From Firmicutes bacterium CAG:882 (GTDB lineage Bacteria > Bacillota > Clostridia > Lachnospirales > Lachnospiraceae), in the NCBI GenBank assembly GCA_000435595.1, contig FR895344.1, forward strand, positions 1 to 32,176: 32,176 bases of DNA, in the 5' to 3' direction. Shown one piece after another: positions 1 through 6,669 of the stretch. A model generated the notes under the pieces. That model was not told the origin of the DNA and did no database searches. It saw nothing but the letters and a program-made list of their open reading frames with translations. Within the stretch, counting starts at the first letter, position 1. The number at the start of each line of letters is the position of its first letter. The translations under genes and the position numbers were made by a program.

Positions 1-49
1 TGGAAATATCGAAATTCAGTTAAAGAATTTTTAGCACTTACTGTATGCC

Positions 50-571
50 GTGCCTATGATAGCCGGCGAAATAAAGCGTTTTTTGAGGGATGACGGAATG
101 CTTAAGGTGAGCCGTTCGATTAAGGAGAACGGCTACAGGATAAAGAGGGCTTCGGACGAGCTTGTGTCTAAGAACGGAAGGGAGGCAACTGTTGAGGAGC
201 TTGCGGCGGCGACGGAGCTGTCAGTCGAGGATGTGGTGATGGCACTTGACGCGGGCACGGATGTTGAGTCGATATACCGCACAGTGTATCAGGGAGACGG
301 GAGCGAGATATACCTTGTCGATAAGATAACCTCTGCCGATAATGTGTCCTCCTCAGAGGGCAGTCTGCCACAGCAGGAAAAAATGCTTGACATGATAATG
401 CTCAGGCAGCTTCTTGAGGAGCTTGACGAGACGGAGAGAAAGCTGATTTCACTGAGATATTTTAAGGAGATGACACAGTCTGCCGTTGCCAATGAGCTTG
501 GAATAAGTCAGGTTCAGGTCAGCAGGCTTGAAAAGAAAATTTTGCAGAAGCTTAGAAAGAATATATTTTAA
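50..571 (+). CDS. sigF: RNA polymerase sigma-F factor (SpoIIAC), 5' part missing or broken
   Basis: SigF is the first forespore-specific sigma factor and directs early forespore transcription. The visible part begins at the end of region 2.2 with the family-typical string VPMIAGEIKRFLRDDG, continues through region 3 and ends with a region 4.2 helix-turn-helix (TQSAVANELGISQVQVSRLE). It is directly upstream of spoVAA, the order known in Bacillus and Clostridia. The GTG at 50 has no Shine-Dalgarno sequence and is only the first possible codon after an in-frame stop (TAG at 32-34), so it is unlikely to be the real start. Bases 30-40 read FSTY in another frame, which is what should precede AVPMI; removing CTGTA at 41-45 restores FSTYAVPM. 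The N-terminal region 2 is therefore out of frame or outside the window. The identity is secure; whether the gene is intact is not. Confidence 0.85.
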   Translation: MPMIAGEIKRFLRDDGMLKVSRSIKENGYRIKRASDELVSKNGREATVEELAAATELSVEDVVMALDAGTDVESIYRTVYQGDGSEIYLVDKITSADNVSSSEGSLPQQEKMLDMIMLRQLLEELDETERKLISLRYFKEMTQSAVANELGISQVQVSRLEKKILQKLRKNIF

Positions 572-587
572 AAAAGTACACATACTG
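558..587 (+). promoter_or_regulatory. candidate sigma-G promoter for the spoVA operon
   Basis: AGAATA at 558-563 and CATACTG at 581-587 are separated by 17 bp. Known sigma-G promoters have a -35 close to TGAATA and a -10 close to CATACTA with 17-18 bp between them, so this differs by one base in each box. It overlaps the last codons of sigF and lies upstream of spoVAA, where the sigma-G promoter of spoVA is expected. The assignment is by motif and position only. Confidence 0.6.
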
Positions 588-604
588 TCTTAGAGAAGTA
601 CTTG

Positions 605-707
605 CAGTATGCAGGGGGATAAGTTTGAAAATAGAATTTTCAAACTACTTATTGGTGGCAGTACTGTAAGCACTGCTTACAGTATGCAGGGGGATAAGTT
701 TGAAAAT
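605..707 (+). repeat. two-hairpin repeat carrying the spoVAA ribosome binding site (copy 1 plus partial tandem copies)
   Basis: A 28-base direct repeat occurs at 605-632 and 680-707. The full element (621-693) has hairpin 1 at 622-646 (11-bp stem AGTTTGAAAAT/ATTTTCAAACT, 3-base loop), a spacer ACTTATTGGTGGC, and hairpin 2 at 662-684 (TACTGTAAGC, loop ACT, GCTTACAGTA), followed by GCAGGGGG. The GGGGG run is the likely Shine-Dalgarno of spoVAA, and the spoVAA start codon falls in the first bases of a further partial copy. The tail of an earlier copy can be seen around 582-620. A full second copy lies before spoVAC. Confidence 0.85.
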
Positions 708-1332
708 GGAACAGACAGTATATTTAAAACTTAACAAAAGTGTATGTGTGGACAGTCCGGATGTATATGTAAAAGATATTGCAGGTGTGTACAGCTCTGA
801 CAAACATGTGACGGCGCGGATAAAGGCTATAAAGGTGTTGCATGCCAAGGAGGGGAGCGACAGGCGGTATGTCGTGAGTGTGTTGAAGGTGATTGAATGT
901 ATTCTCAAGGAATTTCCCTCGGTGGCGGTCGAGAGCGAGGGTGAGCAGGATGTTGTTATTGAACATAGGGACGGCAAGGGCAAATCAAAGACGGCAGAGT
1001 TCATTAAGGTTTTTTTTATATGTCTTATAACACTGCTTGGGGGAGGCTTTGCGGTTATGGCATATAATAATGATGTGGGTATGTCGGATATGTTTTTAAG
1101 GATATATGAGCTTGCCTACGGGCAGCAGGCGGACAGACCGATGATTCTTGAGATAAGCTATTCAATCGGACTTGCAATAGGTATCATTGTGTTCTACGGA
1201 CATTTCGGAAACTGGAAGTCCGGTAAGGACCCGACACCTCTTGAGGTTGCCATGAGACTTTACGAGGATGACATTGATACGGCTATGATTAAGCAGAGCG
1301 ACAGGGAGGAGAGCGAGATAGATGTGGATTAG
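706..1332 (+). CDS. spoVAA: Stage V sporulation protein AA
   Basis: SpoVAA belongs to the SpoVA system, which moves Ca2+-dipicolinic acid into the developing spore and releases it on germination. The protein has an N-terminal soluble region of about 95 residues beginning EQTVYLKLNK, then two hydrophobic segments (FIKVFFICLITLLGGGFAVM and ILEISYSIGLAIGIIVFYG) and the family-typical tail GKDPTPLEVAMRLYEDDIDT. The length of 208 residues fits the family. I chose ATG at 706; an in-frame TTG at 700 is 6 bases from the GGGGG Shine-Dalgarno and is a real alternative. The gene overlaps spoVAB by 11 bases, which suggests coupled translation. A sigma-G promoter is predicted upstream. Confidence 0.92.
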   Translation: MEQTVYLKLNKSVCVDSPDVYVKDIAGVYSSDKHVTARIKAIKVLHAKEGSDRRYVVSVLKVIECILKEFPSVAVESEGEQDVVIEHRDGKGKSKTAEFIKVFFICLITLLGGGFAVMAYNNDVGMSDMFLRIYELAYGQQADRPMILEISYSIGLAIGIIVFYGHFGNWKSGKDPTPLEVAMRLYEDDIDTAMIKQSDREESEIDVD

Positions 1333-1753
1333 AGCCGTTCTTCTGTCGGCTGCGGGACTCTGTGCCGGAACAATGGTTGCCGCAGGTTTTTTTGCATTCA
1401 TCACAGCAATCGGTGTTGTCACAACCTACGCTCAGAGAACACATACCGCAAAGCATATCAAGCTTTATGAGACGACGCTCGCAACGGGTGCCATACTGTG
1501 CAATGCGTGGTGGACACTGGGATGTCAGATTAAGCTTGGTGCGCTGAGCGGCTTTATGATTGCGGTGTCGGGAATATGCTATGGTATATTTGTGGGGAGC
1601 CTTATTATTGCTCTTGCCGAGACAATACAGACAATTCCGGTATTTTTCAGGCGGGCGAAGATAACAACGGGATTGTCGGTGATTGTGATTGCTTTTGCAA
1701 TAGGAAAGTGTGTGGGCAATATTTTATTTTATATTTTGAAGATGGCGGTGTAG
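1322..1753 (+). CDS. spoVAB: Stage V sporulation protein AB
   Basis: This small integral membrane protein of the SpoVA complex has 143 residues, the usual size, and about four to five hydrophobic segments. Family features include the N-terminal segment LLSAAGLCAGTMVAAGFFAF, followed by IGVVTTYAQRTHTAKHIKLYE, and a central GxxxGxxxGSLIIALAE-like stretch. The ATG lies inside the end of spoVAA with GGAGG about 10 bases upstream. It probably acts with SpoVAA and SpoVAC in the spore inner membrane. No truncation is seen. Confidence 0.92.
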   Translation: MWIRAVLLSAAGLCAGTMVAAGFFAFITAIGVVTTYAQRTHTAKHIKLYETTLATGAILCNAWWTLGCQIKLGALSGFMIAVSGICYGIFVGSLIIALAETIQTIPVFFRRAKITTGLSVIVIAFAIGKCVGNILFYILKMAV

Positions 1754-1756
1754 GTA

Positions 1757-1830
1757 AAGTTTGAAAATAAAATTTTCAAACTACTTATTGGTGGCAGTAC
1801 TGCAAGCAAGGCATGCAGTATGCAGGGAGG
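1757..1830 (+). repeat. two-hairpin repeat before spoVAC (copy 2)
   Basis: This copy aligns end to end with 621-693, with about six substitutions and one extra base. Hairpin 1 is kept (AGTTTGAAAAT, loop AAA, ATTTTCAAACT). In hairpin 2 the stem is TACTGCAAGC/GCATGCAGTA: a T-A pair of copy 1 has become C-G, a compensatory change, and one A-T pair has become A-A. The copy ends in GCAGGGAGG, again resembling a ribosome binding site, although spoVAC seems to use a second GGAGG at 1844-1848. Confidence 0.85.
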
Positions 1831-1853
1831 TAAAAACTGAAACGGAGGCATGT

Positions 1854-2336
1854 ATGAAGGACAAGCAGACGCGCACACAGGAGAGGATACGGGAAAGAAA
1901 CGAAAGATATAATGACTATGTGGAGCAGGTTACACCAAAGCACAACTGCTTAAAAAACTGTGTGAAGGCATTTGTGACGGGAGGAGTTATATGTACACTT
2001 GGACAGGTGGTTATGAGCCTGTACATGATGTGGAACGACAAGGAGACGGCGGCATCATGGACGACTCTCACACTGATACTCATAAGTGTGATACTCACGG
2101 CACTCAATATCTACCCTTCAATAACCAAGTGGGGCGGAGCGGGTTCACTTGTGCCGATAACGGGATTTGCCAATTCCGTTGCCGCACCGGCGATTGAGTT
2201 TAAGAAGGAAGGGCAGGTGTTCGGAATAGGCTGTAAGATATTCACAATAGCAGGACCTGTAATTCTCTATGGTATTCTTATGAGCTGGATTATAGGTATT
2301 ATATACTGGATATTGATCCTTGCAGATGTTTTTTGA
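1854..2336 (+). CDS. spoVAC: Stage V sporulation protein AC
   Basis: SpoVAC is an inner-membrane subunit of the SpoVA channel; in Bacillus it acts as a mechanosensitive channel for dipicolinic acid release. The 160-residue product has a basic N-terminus (MKDKQTRTQERIRERNERY), then hydrophobic segments and the family signature NIYPSITKWGGAGSLVPITG FANS. ATG at 1854 is chosen because GGAGG at 1844-1848 is 5 bases upstream and the protein then begins where the family does; the reading frame stays open back to 1761 but that part is repeat sequence. In Bacillus spoVAD follows directly, whereas here three other genes intervene. Confidence 0.93.
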   Translation: MKDKQTRTQERIRERNERYNDYVEQVTPKHNCLKNCVKAFVTGGVICTLGQVVMSLYMMWNDKETAASWTTLTLILISVILTALNIYPSITKWGGAGSLVPITGFANSVAAPAIEFKKEGQVFGIGCKIFTIAGPVILYGILMSWIIGIIYWILILADVF

Positions 2337-2438
2337 ATTTTTTAATCTAATTTATTGACATTTTAAATGCAATGTGCAACTATAACTATTGTGGGTCGTA
2401 AAATAATATGGTCGAGGCTTGACCGATAGGAGTGGACA

Positions 2439-2927
2439 TTGAATAATTTTAGGTCAATAAAGAGTATTCTGTCCGAGATCAGGACGGATAAAAAGTCGCA
2501 TTTTAAGGAGACCAGCGGTTTTGTCCAGCATGGTAACACTTCCGTGATGAAGCATTGCATATCGGTGGCTTATGTGAGCCTGATAATTGCAAAGAAGCTT
2601 CACATAAAGGTGGACAGAAAAGCACTTGTAAGGGGAGCATTGCTTCATGATTATTTTCTGTATGACTGGCATGAGAAGGGCGGAGGACATAAGCTTCATG
2701 GCTTCAGACATCCGTATTCTGCACTGCGCAATGCGAGCAGGGACTTTAAGCTTAATAATATAGAGGAGAATGTCATATTAAGACACATGTTTCCTCTCAC
2801 ACCGATTCCGCCGAAGTGCAGGGAGGCATGGATTGTGTGCATGGCAGACAAATATTGTTCGGCTAAGGAGACTATGTACACTGTCAAGAGGTATGCACAT
2901 AATGCATGTCAGTTTGTGTTCGGATAG
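2439..2927 (+). CDS. HD-domain protein (predicted metal-dependent phosphohydrolase)
   Basis: The 162-residue protein shows HD-superfamily spacing: H in VMKHCISVAYVSL, the HD pair in ALLHDYFLYDWHEK, a further histidine in VILRHMFPLTP and a distal aspartate in CMADKYCS. Such proteins hydrolyse phosphate esters, often of nucleotides, with a bound divalent metal; the substrate here is unknown. The start is TTG at 2439, with AGGAG at 2428-2432. The gene lies 100 bp after spoVAC and is followed by a terminator-like hairpin, so it may be its own unit or the end of the spoVAA-AC transcript. TTGACA at 2355 with TATAAC at 2381 is too widely spaced (20 bp) to be a convincing promoter. Confidence 0.78.
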   Translation: MNNFRSIKSILSEIRTDKKSHFKETSGFVQHGNTSVMKHCISVAYVSLIIAKKLHIKVDRKALVRGALLHDYFLYDWHEKGGGHKLHGFRHPYSALRNASRDFKLNNIEENVILRHMFPLTPIPPKCREAWIVCMADKYCSAKETMYTVKRYAHNACQFVFG

Positions 2928-2933
2928 GAACTT

Positions 2934-2979
2934 AAGCGGTGGGACTTTTGCGGCATTGGCGGCATAAGCCCCGCTTTTT
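2934..2979 (+). terminator. intrinsic terminator after the HD-domain gene
   Basis: AAGCGG-T-GG at 2934-2942 pairs with CCCCGCTT at 2969-2976 (8 bp with one bulged T), followed by a short run of T. The loop is long (about 26 bases) and contains the direct repeat GCGGCA, so efficiency may be moderate. Confidence 0.6.
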
Positions 2980-3033
2980 GCGTATGTGGACAAAAGGGTT
3001 AAAAAATAGACTACAAAAGGAGAACTATGTGAA

Positions 3034-3978
3034 ATGAATCTGTTTTTAGCTGTGCTTGTCCTTGTGGCAGGCTTTGTGCTTCTTGTAAAAGGAGCTGATT
3101 TTTTTGTGGATGGAGCAGTAGGTATAGCGGCAAGATTCGGTATTCCTCAGCTTGTAATCGGTCTTACAATCGCGGCGATGGGGACATCAATGCCCGAGGC
3201 GGCAGTGAGCATTACATCAGCACTCAAGGGGAGTGCGGGAATAACCGTAGGAAATGTTGTCGGAAGCAATATAATAAATATTCTTATAATTCTTGGCGTA
3301 ACTGCGATAATTGCGCCTATCGCCGTACAGAAGTCGACAAGAAATTTTGAGATACCGGGAATGATTGCGGTCACGGTGCTGTTTCTCATGCTCGGGTATA
3401 CCGGCGGTGAGATAGTGCGTTTCGAAGGTATCATTCTGTGGGTTGTGTTCATAGGCTATCTTGTTTATCTGTTCTGGATTGCAAAACACAATAAGGATGA
3501 GGAAATTGACGATGAGCACGAGAAGAAGTGGAGTCTTCCTGTTCAGCTTATTGCCATTGTCGGAGGTATTGCCGCAATCGTGTTCGGAAGCGATCTCGCT
3601 GTTGACGGAGCCACAGCAATTGCCAAGGCATTCGGAATGAGCGACAGGGTCATAGGGCTTACAATCGTAGCACTCGGAACCTCACTTCCAGAGCTTGTGA
3701 CATCGGTTACTGCTGCAAAGAGAGGCAAGGCTGACCTTGCAATCGGCAACATAGTCGGAAGCAATATATTTAATATATTGTTTGTTGCAGGAACAACCGC
3801 ACTTATAACACCTGTGGTTTTTGCAGATAAATTCATCATTGATTCCGTGATTGCAATAGCTGCGGCAGTGCTTTTGCTTGTATGTGTCTGCAACAGGGAT
3901 ATGAAGTTAAAGCGCCCGGCAGGTATCATAATGCTTGTGTGTTATGCAGGATATCTTGCATATCTGCTCGCTGCCTGA
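3034..3978 (+). CDS. Calcium/sodium antiporter (CaCA superfamily, YrbG type)
   Basis: This integral membrane exchanger has the two inverted alpha-repeats of the CaCA superfamily: GTSMPEAAVSITSALKG...GNVVGSNIINIL in the first half and GTSLPELVTSVTAAKRG...GNIVGSNIFNIL in the second. The glutamates in GTSxPE and the GNxxGSN motifs form the cation site in this family. A charged cytoplasmic loop (HNKDEEIDDEHEKKW) separates the halves. The length of 314 residues is typical. ATG at 3034 follows AAAGGAG by about 11 bases. Export of Ca2+ in exchange for Na+ is the family role; direction and ion were not tested here. Its place between spoVAC and spoVAD is notable because SpoVA handles Ca2+-dipicolinate. 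Confidence 0.9.
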   Translation: MNLFLAVLVLVAGFVLLVKGADFFVDGAVGIAARFGIPQLVIGLTIAAMGTSMPEAAVSITSALKGSAGITVGNVVGSNIINILIILGVTAIIAPIAVQKSTRNFEIPGMIAVTVLFLMLGYTGGEIVRFEGIILWVVFIGYLVYLFWIAKHNKDEEIDDEHEKKWSLPVQLIAIVGGIAAIVFGSDLAVDGATAIAKAFGMSDRVIGLTIVALGTSLPELVTSVTAAKRGKADLAIGNIVGSNIFNILFVAGTTALITPVVFADKFIIDSVIAIAAAVLLLVCVCNRDMKLKRPAGIIMLVCYAGYLAYLLAA

Positions 3979-4031
3979 GTGCATAAACGGATATATATGT
4001 TTTTTCAATACCTTTTATAGGAGATTTCCTT

Positions 4032-4931
4032 ATGGGAGCTTATATTAAGAATATAGAAAATTCCATCAGAAAAAGTAAGTTCGGAGACATGCTTATCAAC
4101 CTTATAGGTATAGCACTCGGGTCGTTCATATACGCATGCGGCATAAGCTTGTTTCTTGACCCGAACAATCTTGCACCGGGTGGTGCATCAGGTCTTGCAA
4201 TTATCTTTAACAGAATAACCGGTCTTGAGACAGGTACTCTCTATTTTATAATCAATGTGCCTATTATGCTGCTGGGACTGTGGAAATATGGTGTGAGGTT
4301 CATAGCCACAACATTTTTTTCAATACTTATCAATTCTTATTTCACGAACATGCTTGCCGGAGCCGGAGCACTCACATCGGACCCGCTTATTGCAACCATG
4401 GCGGGAAGCGTGCTTGTAGGTGTCGGAGTTGCCATTGTATTCAAGAGCAGGGCGACAACGGGCGGCACTGATATTATTGTGAAGGTGCTGCATGACAAGT
4501 ATAAGCATATCAAGACGGGAGTGATATTTCTGCTCACCGATATTGTGATAGTAGCTTTTTCGGGCTTTGTGTTCAAAGATATCAATATCATAATGTATGC
4601 GCTTATCTCGGTGTTCGTTCAGGGAAAGGTGCTTGATATGGTTTTATACGGAGGAGACGAGGCGAAGCTTTTTTACATTATAAGTGATAAGCCTCAGGCA
4701 ATCTCTGAGAGAATATTGAAGGAGATTGACATAACAGCGACATTCCTGCAGGGCAAGGGCGCATATACGGGAAAAGAAAAACAGGTTATTCTCTGTGTTG
4801 CGAGGAAGCAGCAGGGGCCTGCGATAGAGGAGATTGTAAAGAGCGAGGACAAGGACGCCTTTATGATCATATCCAGTGCCAATGAGATATATGGTGAGGG
4901 CTATAAGAACATAATGAGTGATAAGCTGTAA
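4032..4931 (+). CDS. YitT family membrane protein with C-terminal DUF2179
   Basis: The 299-residue protein has about five N-terminal hydrophobic segments (including GIALGSFIYACGISLFLDPNNLAPGGASGLA, typical of YitT proteins) and a cytoplasmic C-terminal DUF2179-like domain from about residue 220 (KLFYIISDKPQAISERILKEIDITATFLQGKGAYTG). The family is widespread in Firmicutes and its transport role is unproven. The start follows TAGGAG and the gene lies 53 bp behind the antiporter gene with no terminator between them, so the two are probably co-transcribed. A huge hairpin follows at 4985. Confidence 0.88.
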   Translation: MGAYIKNIENSIRKSKFGDMLINLIGIALGSFIYACGISLFLDPNNLAPGGASGLAIIFNRITGLETGTLYFIINVPIMLLGLWKYGVRFIATTFFSILINSYFTNMLAGAGALTSDPLIATMAGSVLVGVGVAIVFKSRATTGGTDIIVKVLHDKYKHIKTGVIFLLTDIVIVAFSGFVFKDINIIMYALISVFVQGKVLDMVLYGGDEAKLFYIISDKPQAISERILKEIDITATFLQGKGAYTGKEKQVILCVARKQQGPAIEEIVKSEDKDAFMIISSANEIYGEGYKNIMSDKL

Positions 4932-4950
4932 CGGCACACCGGAAGCGGAG

Positions 4951-4979
4951 TTGACAAACGCATATCTTATATATAAGAA
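4951..4979 (+). promoter_or_regulatory. possible vegetative promoter upstream of the spoVAD hairpin
   Basis: A perfect TTGACA at 4951-4956 is followed by a T/A-rich stretch offering TATAAG at 4972 (15-bp spacer) or TAAGAA at 4974 (17-bp spacer). No sigma-G-like pair was found here. A transcript from it would run straight into the long hairpin at 4985-5048. Confidence 0.35.
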
Positions 4980-4984
4980 TAATG

Positions 4985-5051
4985 AAAGCCGTCTTGGGGC
5001 ATTCTATCTAACAGAAAGAATTTAGAAAGGATGCCACAGGATGGCTTTTTT
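4985..5051 (+). terminator. long near-continuous hairpin with T-run ending 6 bases before spoVAD
   Basis: Three stacked helices form: 4985-4996 with 5037-5048 (AAAGCCGTCTTG / CAGGATGGCTTT, with G-U wobbles), 4998-5005 with 5028-5035 (GGCATTCT / AGGATGCC), and 5007-5011 with 5022-5026 (TCTAA / TTAGA). Only single mismatches separate them, giving about 25 paired positions around a 10-base loop. TTTTTT at 5046-5051 follows. The form is that of an intrinsic terminator or attenuator. It also buries the Shine-Dalgarno-like AGAAAGG at 5024-5030 and the ATG at 5031. Confidence 0.75.
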
Positions 5052-5060
5052 GTTGTATGA
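5031..5060 (+). CDS. possible 9-codon leader peptide overlapping the spoVAD start
   Basis: ATG at 5031 opens a 9-codon frame (MPQDGFFVV) ending in TGA at 5058-5060, which overlaps the ATG of spoVAD at 5057 in an ATGA arrangement. The sequence AGAAAGG ends one base before its start codon, so the spacing for its own initiation is too short and it may instead be only a chance frame. spoVAD itself has no Shine-Dalgarno at the normal distance (that position is the T-run), which is why coupled translation is worth considering. Confidence 0.2.
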   Translation: MPQDGFFVV

Positions 5061-6103
5061 GTGTAAAAATGATTGGCAGGCAGAGTGTCTTATATGATGA
5101 ACCTCCGGTGATAACGGCGAGAGCGAGTGTTGCGGGAGAGAAGGAGGGAGACGGACCGCTCGGGAAGCTTTTTGACGAGGTAGTGACTGACCCGATGGCG
5201 GGACAGAATACATGGGAGAAGGCGGAGAGCACTCTTCAGGAGAAGGTTGTGGAACATCTTCTTAGCAAGGCAGGGGTGAGTGGGAAGGATGTAAGATATA
5301 TTCTGTCTGGAGACCTGTTAGGACAGCTTATCGCATCATCGTTCGGGCTTGCAAAATATAACATACCTTATTTCGGACTGTTCGGTGCGTGCTCTACGAT
5401 GGGAGAGGGAATGTCACTCGGTTCCATGCTTGTGGCGGGAGGCTGTGCCGACAGGGTTATTGCCGTGACATCAAGCCATTTTGCCAGTGCGGAGAAACAG
5501 TTTCGTTTTCCTCTTGAATACGGGAATCAGCGCCCTCTGTCAGCTACATGGACCGTCACTGGAAGCGGCGGTGTGATTATTGAGAAGGCTGTGGGCTGTA
5601 ATGCGGGGTATTCGGGAAAAGTGTGTATAAAGGGTGTGACGACGGGAAGAATTGTGGATTATGGTGTGAAGGATTCTTTTAATATGGGGGCAAGCATGGC
5701 TCCGGCGTGTGCAGACCTGATCTATTCAAATCTGCGTGATTTTGGAGTCGAACCGGGACATTATGACAAGATATTCACAGGAGATTTGGGCTATGTGGGG
5801 CAGAGAATACTGATCGATTTGCTGAAAGAAAAGGGGATTGATATATCGGAGATACATTCTGACTGCGGAATGATTATCTTTGATCAGAACACTCAGGATA
5901 CACATGCGGGAGGAAGCGGCTGCGGATGTGCGGCGGCAACCTTGTGCGCATATATATTGAGGAGAATGGAGGAAGGAAAGTACAAGAGAGTGCTGTTCGT
6001 GCCGACGGGGGCACTTATGTCGACTGTCAGCTACAATGAAGGGATGAGTATACCGGGGATAGCGCATGGCGTTGTGCTGGAGCGGATAGGAAATCAGGGG
6101 TAA
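5057..6103 (+). CDS. spoVAD: Stage V sporulation protein AD
   Basis: SpoVAD is the soluble, thiolase-fold SpoVA subunit that binds dipicolinic acid at the spore inner membrane. Family features include GRQS near the start, EKEGDGPLGKLFDEV, FGACSTMGEGMSLGSML, TSSHFASAEKQFRFPLEYG, a TVTGSGGVII stretch, MAPACADLI and HAGGSGCGCAAAT near the C-terminus. The 348 residues are close to the usual length and no disruption is seen. The start is uncertain: ATG at 5057 lacks a Shine-Dalgarno because the T-run of the preceding hairpin occupies that place; ATG at 5069 is no better. It is separated from spoVAC by 2.7 kb and from spoVAE by only 3 bases. Confidence 0.93.
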   Translation: MSVKMIGRQSVLYDEPPVITARASVAGEKEGDGPLGKLFDEVVTDPMAGQNTWEKAESTLQEKVVEHLLSKAGVSGKDVRYILSGDLLGQLIASSFGLAKYNIPYFGLFGACSTMGEGMSLGSMLVAGGCADRVIAVTSSHFASAEKQFRFPLEYGNQRPLSATWTVTGSGGVIIEKAVGCNAGYSGKVCIKGVTTGRIVDYGVKDSFNMGASMAPACADLIYSNLRDFGVEPGHYDKIFTGDLGYVGQRILIDLLKEKGIDISEIHSDCGMIIFDQNTQDTHAGGSGCGCAAATLCAYILRRMEEGKYKRVLFVPTGALMSTVSYNEGMSIPGIAHGVVLERIGNQG

Positions 6104-6106
6104 TAA

Positions 6107-6487
6107 ATGGATAGCGGAATGGAGATTGTTATGGATTATATAAAAGCATTTGTTGTGGGTGGCTTAATCTGTGTTGTGGTTCAGATACTTATGGAAAAGA
6201 CAAAGCTTATGCCGGGAAGAATAATGGTACTTCTTGTGTGCACTGGAGCAGTGCTCGGAGCTGTTGGCCTGTATCAGCCGTTTGCCGATTGGGCGGGAGC
6301 GGGAGCCACGGTTCCGCTCCTCGGCTTTGGGAATGTATTGTGGAAAGGTGTCAAGGAAGCTGTTGACCTCGAAGGACTTCTCGGTGTATTTAAGGGTGGT
6401 TTCAAGGCGGGAGCGGTCGGCATATCAGGTGCATTGATATTTGGTTATATTGCGTCACTGATAACTAATCCGAAAATGAAAAAGTAA
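6107..6487 (+). CDS. spoVAE: Stage V sporulation protein AE
   Basis: This 126-residue membrane protein of the SpoVAC/SpoVAE family has hydrophobic segments (YIKAFVVGGLICVVVQILM, IMVLLVCTGAVLGAVG) and the signature YQPFADWAGAGATVPLLGFGN, which parallels the SpoVAC motif. It probably forms part of the dipicolinate channel with SpoVAC and the SpoVAD partner. It starts 3 bases after the spoVAD stop with AGGGG about 8 bases upstream, so the two are co-translated. No spoVAF or second spoVAE gene follows; the cluster ends at the foldback repeat. Confidence 0.92.
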   Translation: MDSGMEIVMDYIKAFVVGGLICVVVQILMEKTKLMPGRIMVLLVCTGAVLGAVGLYQPFADWAGAGATVPLLGFGNVLWKGVKEAVDLEGLLGVFKGGFKAGAVGISGALIFGYIASLITNPKMKK

Positions 6488-6495
6488 ATAAAAAG

Positions 6496-6629
6496 AATGT
6501 CGTATCAGGAGATTACCTTAAACTATGATATTATTTGCACAAGATAAGCCTCAACGTGTTACTTAACTTCGGCTTATTCTTGCGCAAAAATATCATTTTG
6601 CTTCATGTAAGGCGTTCTGATACGACATT
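6496..6629. repeat. 134-bp imperfect foldback element between convergent genes
   Basis: Perfect 13-bp ends AATGTCGTATCAG (6496-6508) and CTGATACGACATT (6617-6629) enclose further complementary blocks: ACCTTA with TAAGG, TGATATT with AATATCA, and AAGATAAGCC (6541-6550) with GGCTTATTCTT (from 6571). The central loop is 20 bases. It fills the gap between spoVAE and the minus-strand PBP gene, is followed by a T-rich stretch, and could stop transcription from both sides. The shape is also that of a small nonautonomous (MITE-like) element. It does not share the core of the elements at 15489 and 16009. Confidence 0.75.
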
Positions 6630-6669
6630 TTATATATATTTTAAGAACATATTTTTATGGGAGCAGTTC

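Noticed and set aside
2355..2386. Promoter for the HD-domain gene (TTGACA ... TATAAC)
   Set aside because: The 20-bp spacer is too long for a normal sigma-A promoter and no better -10 lies at 16-18 bp.
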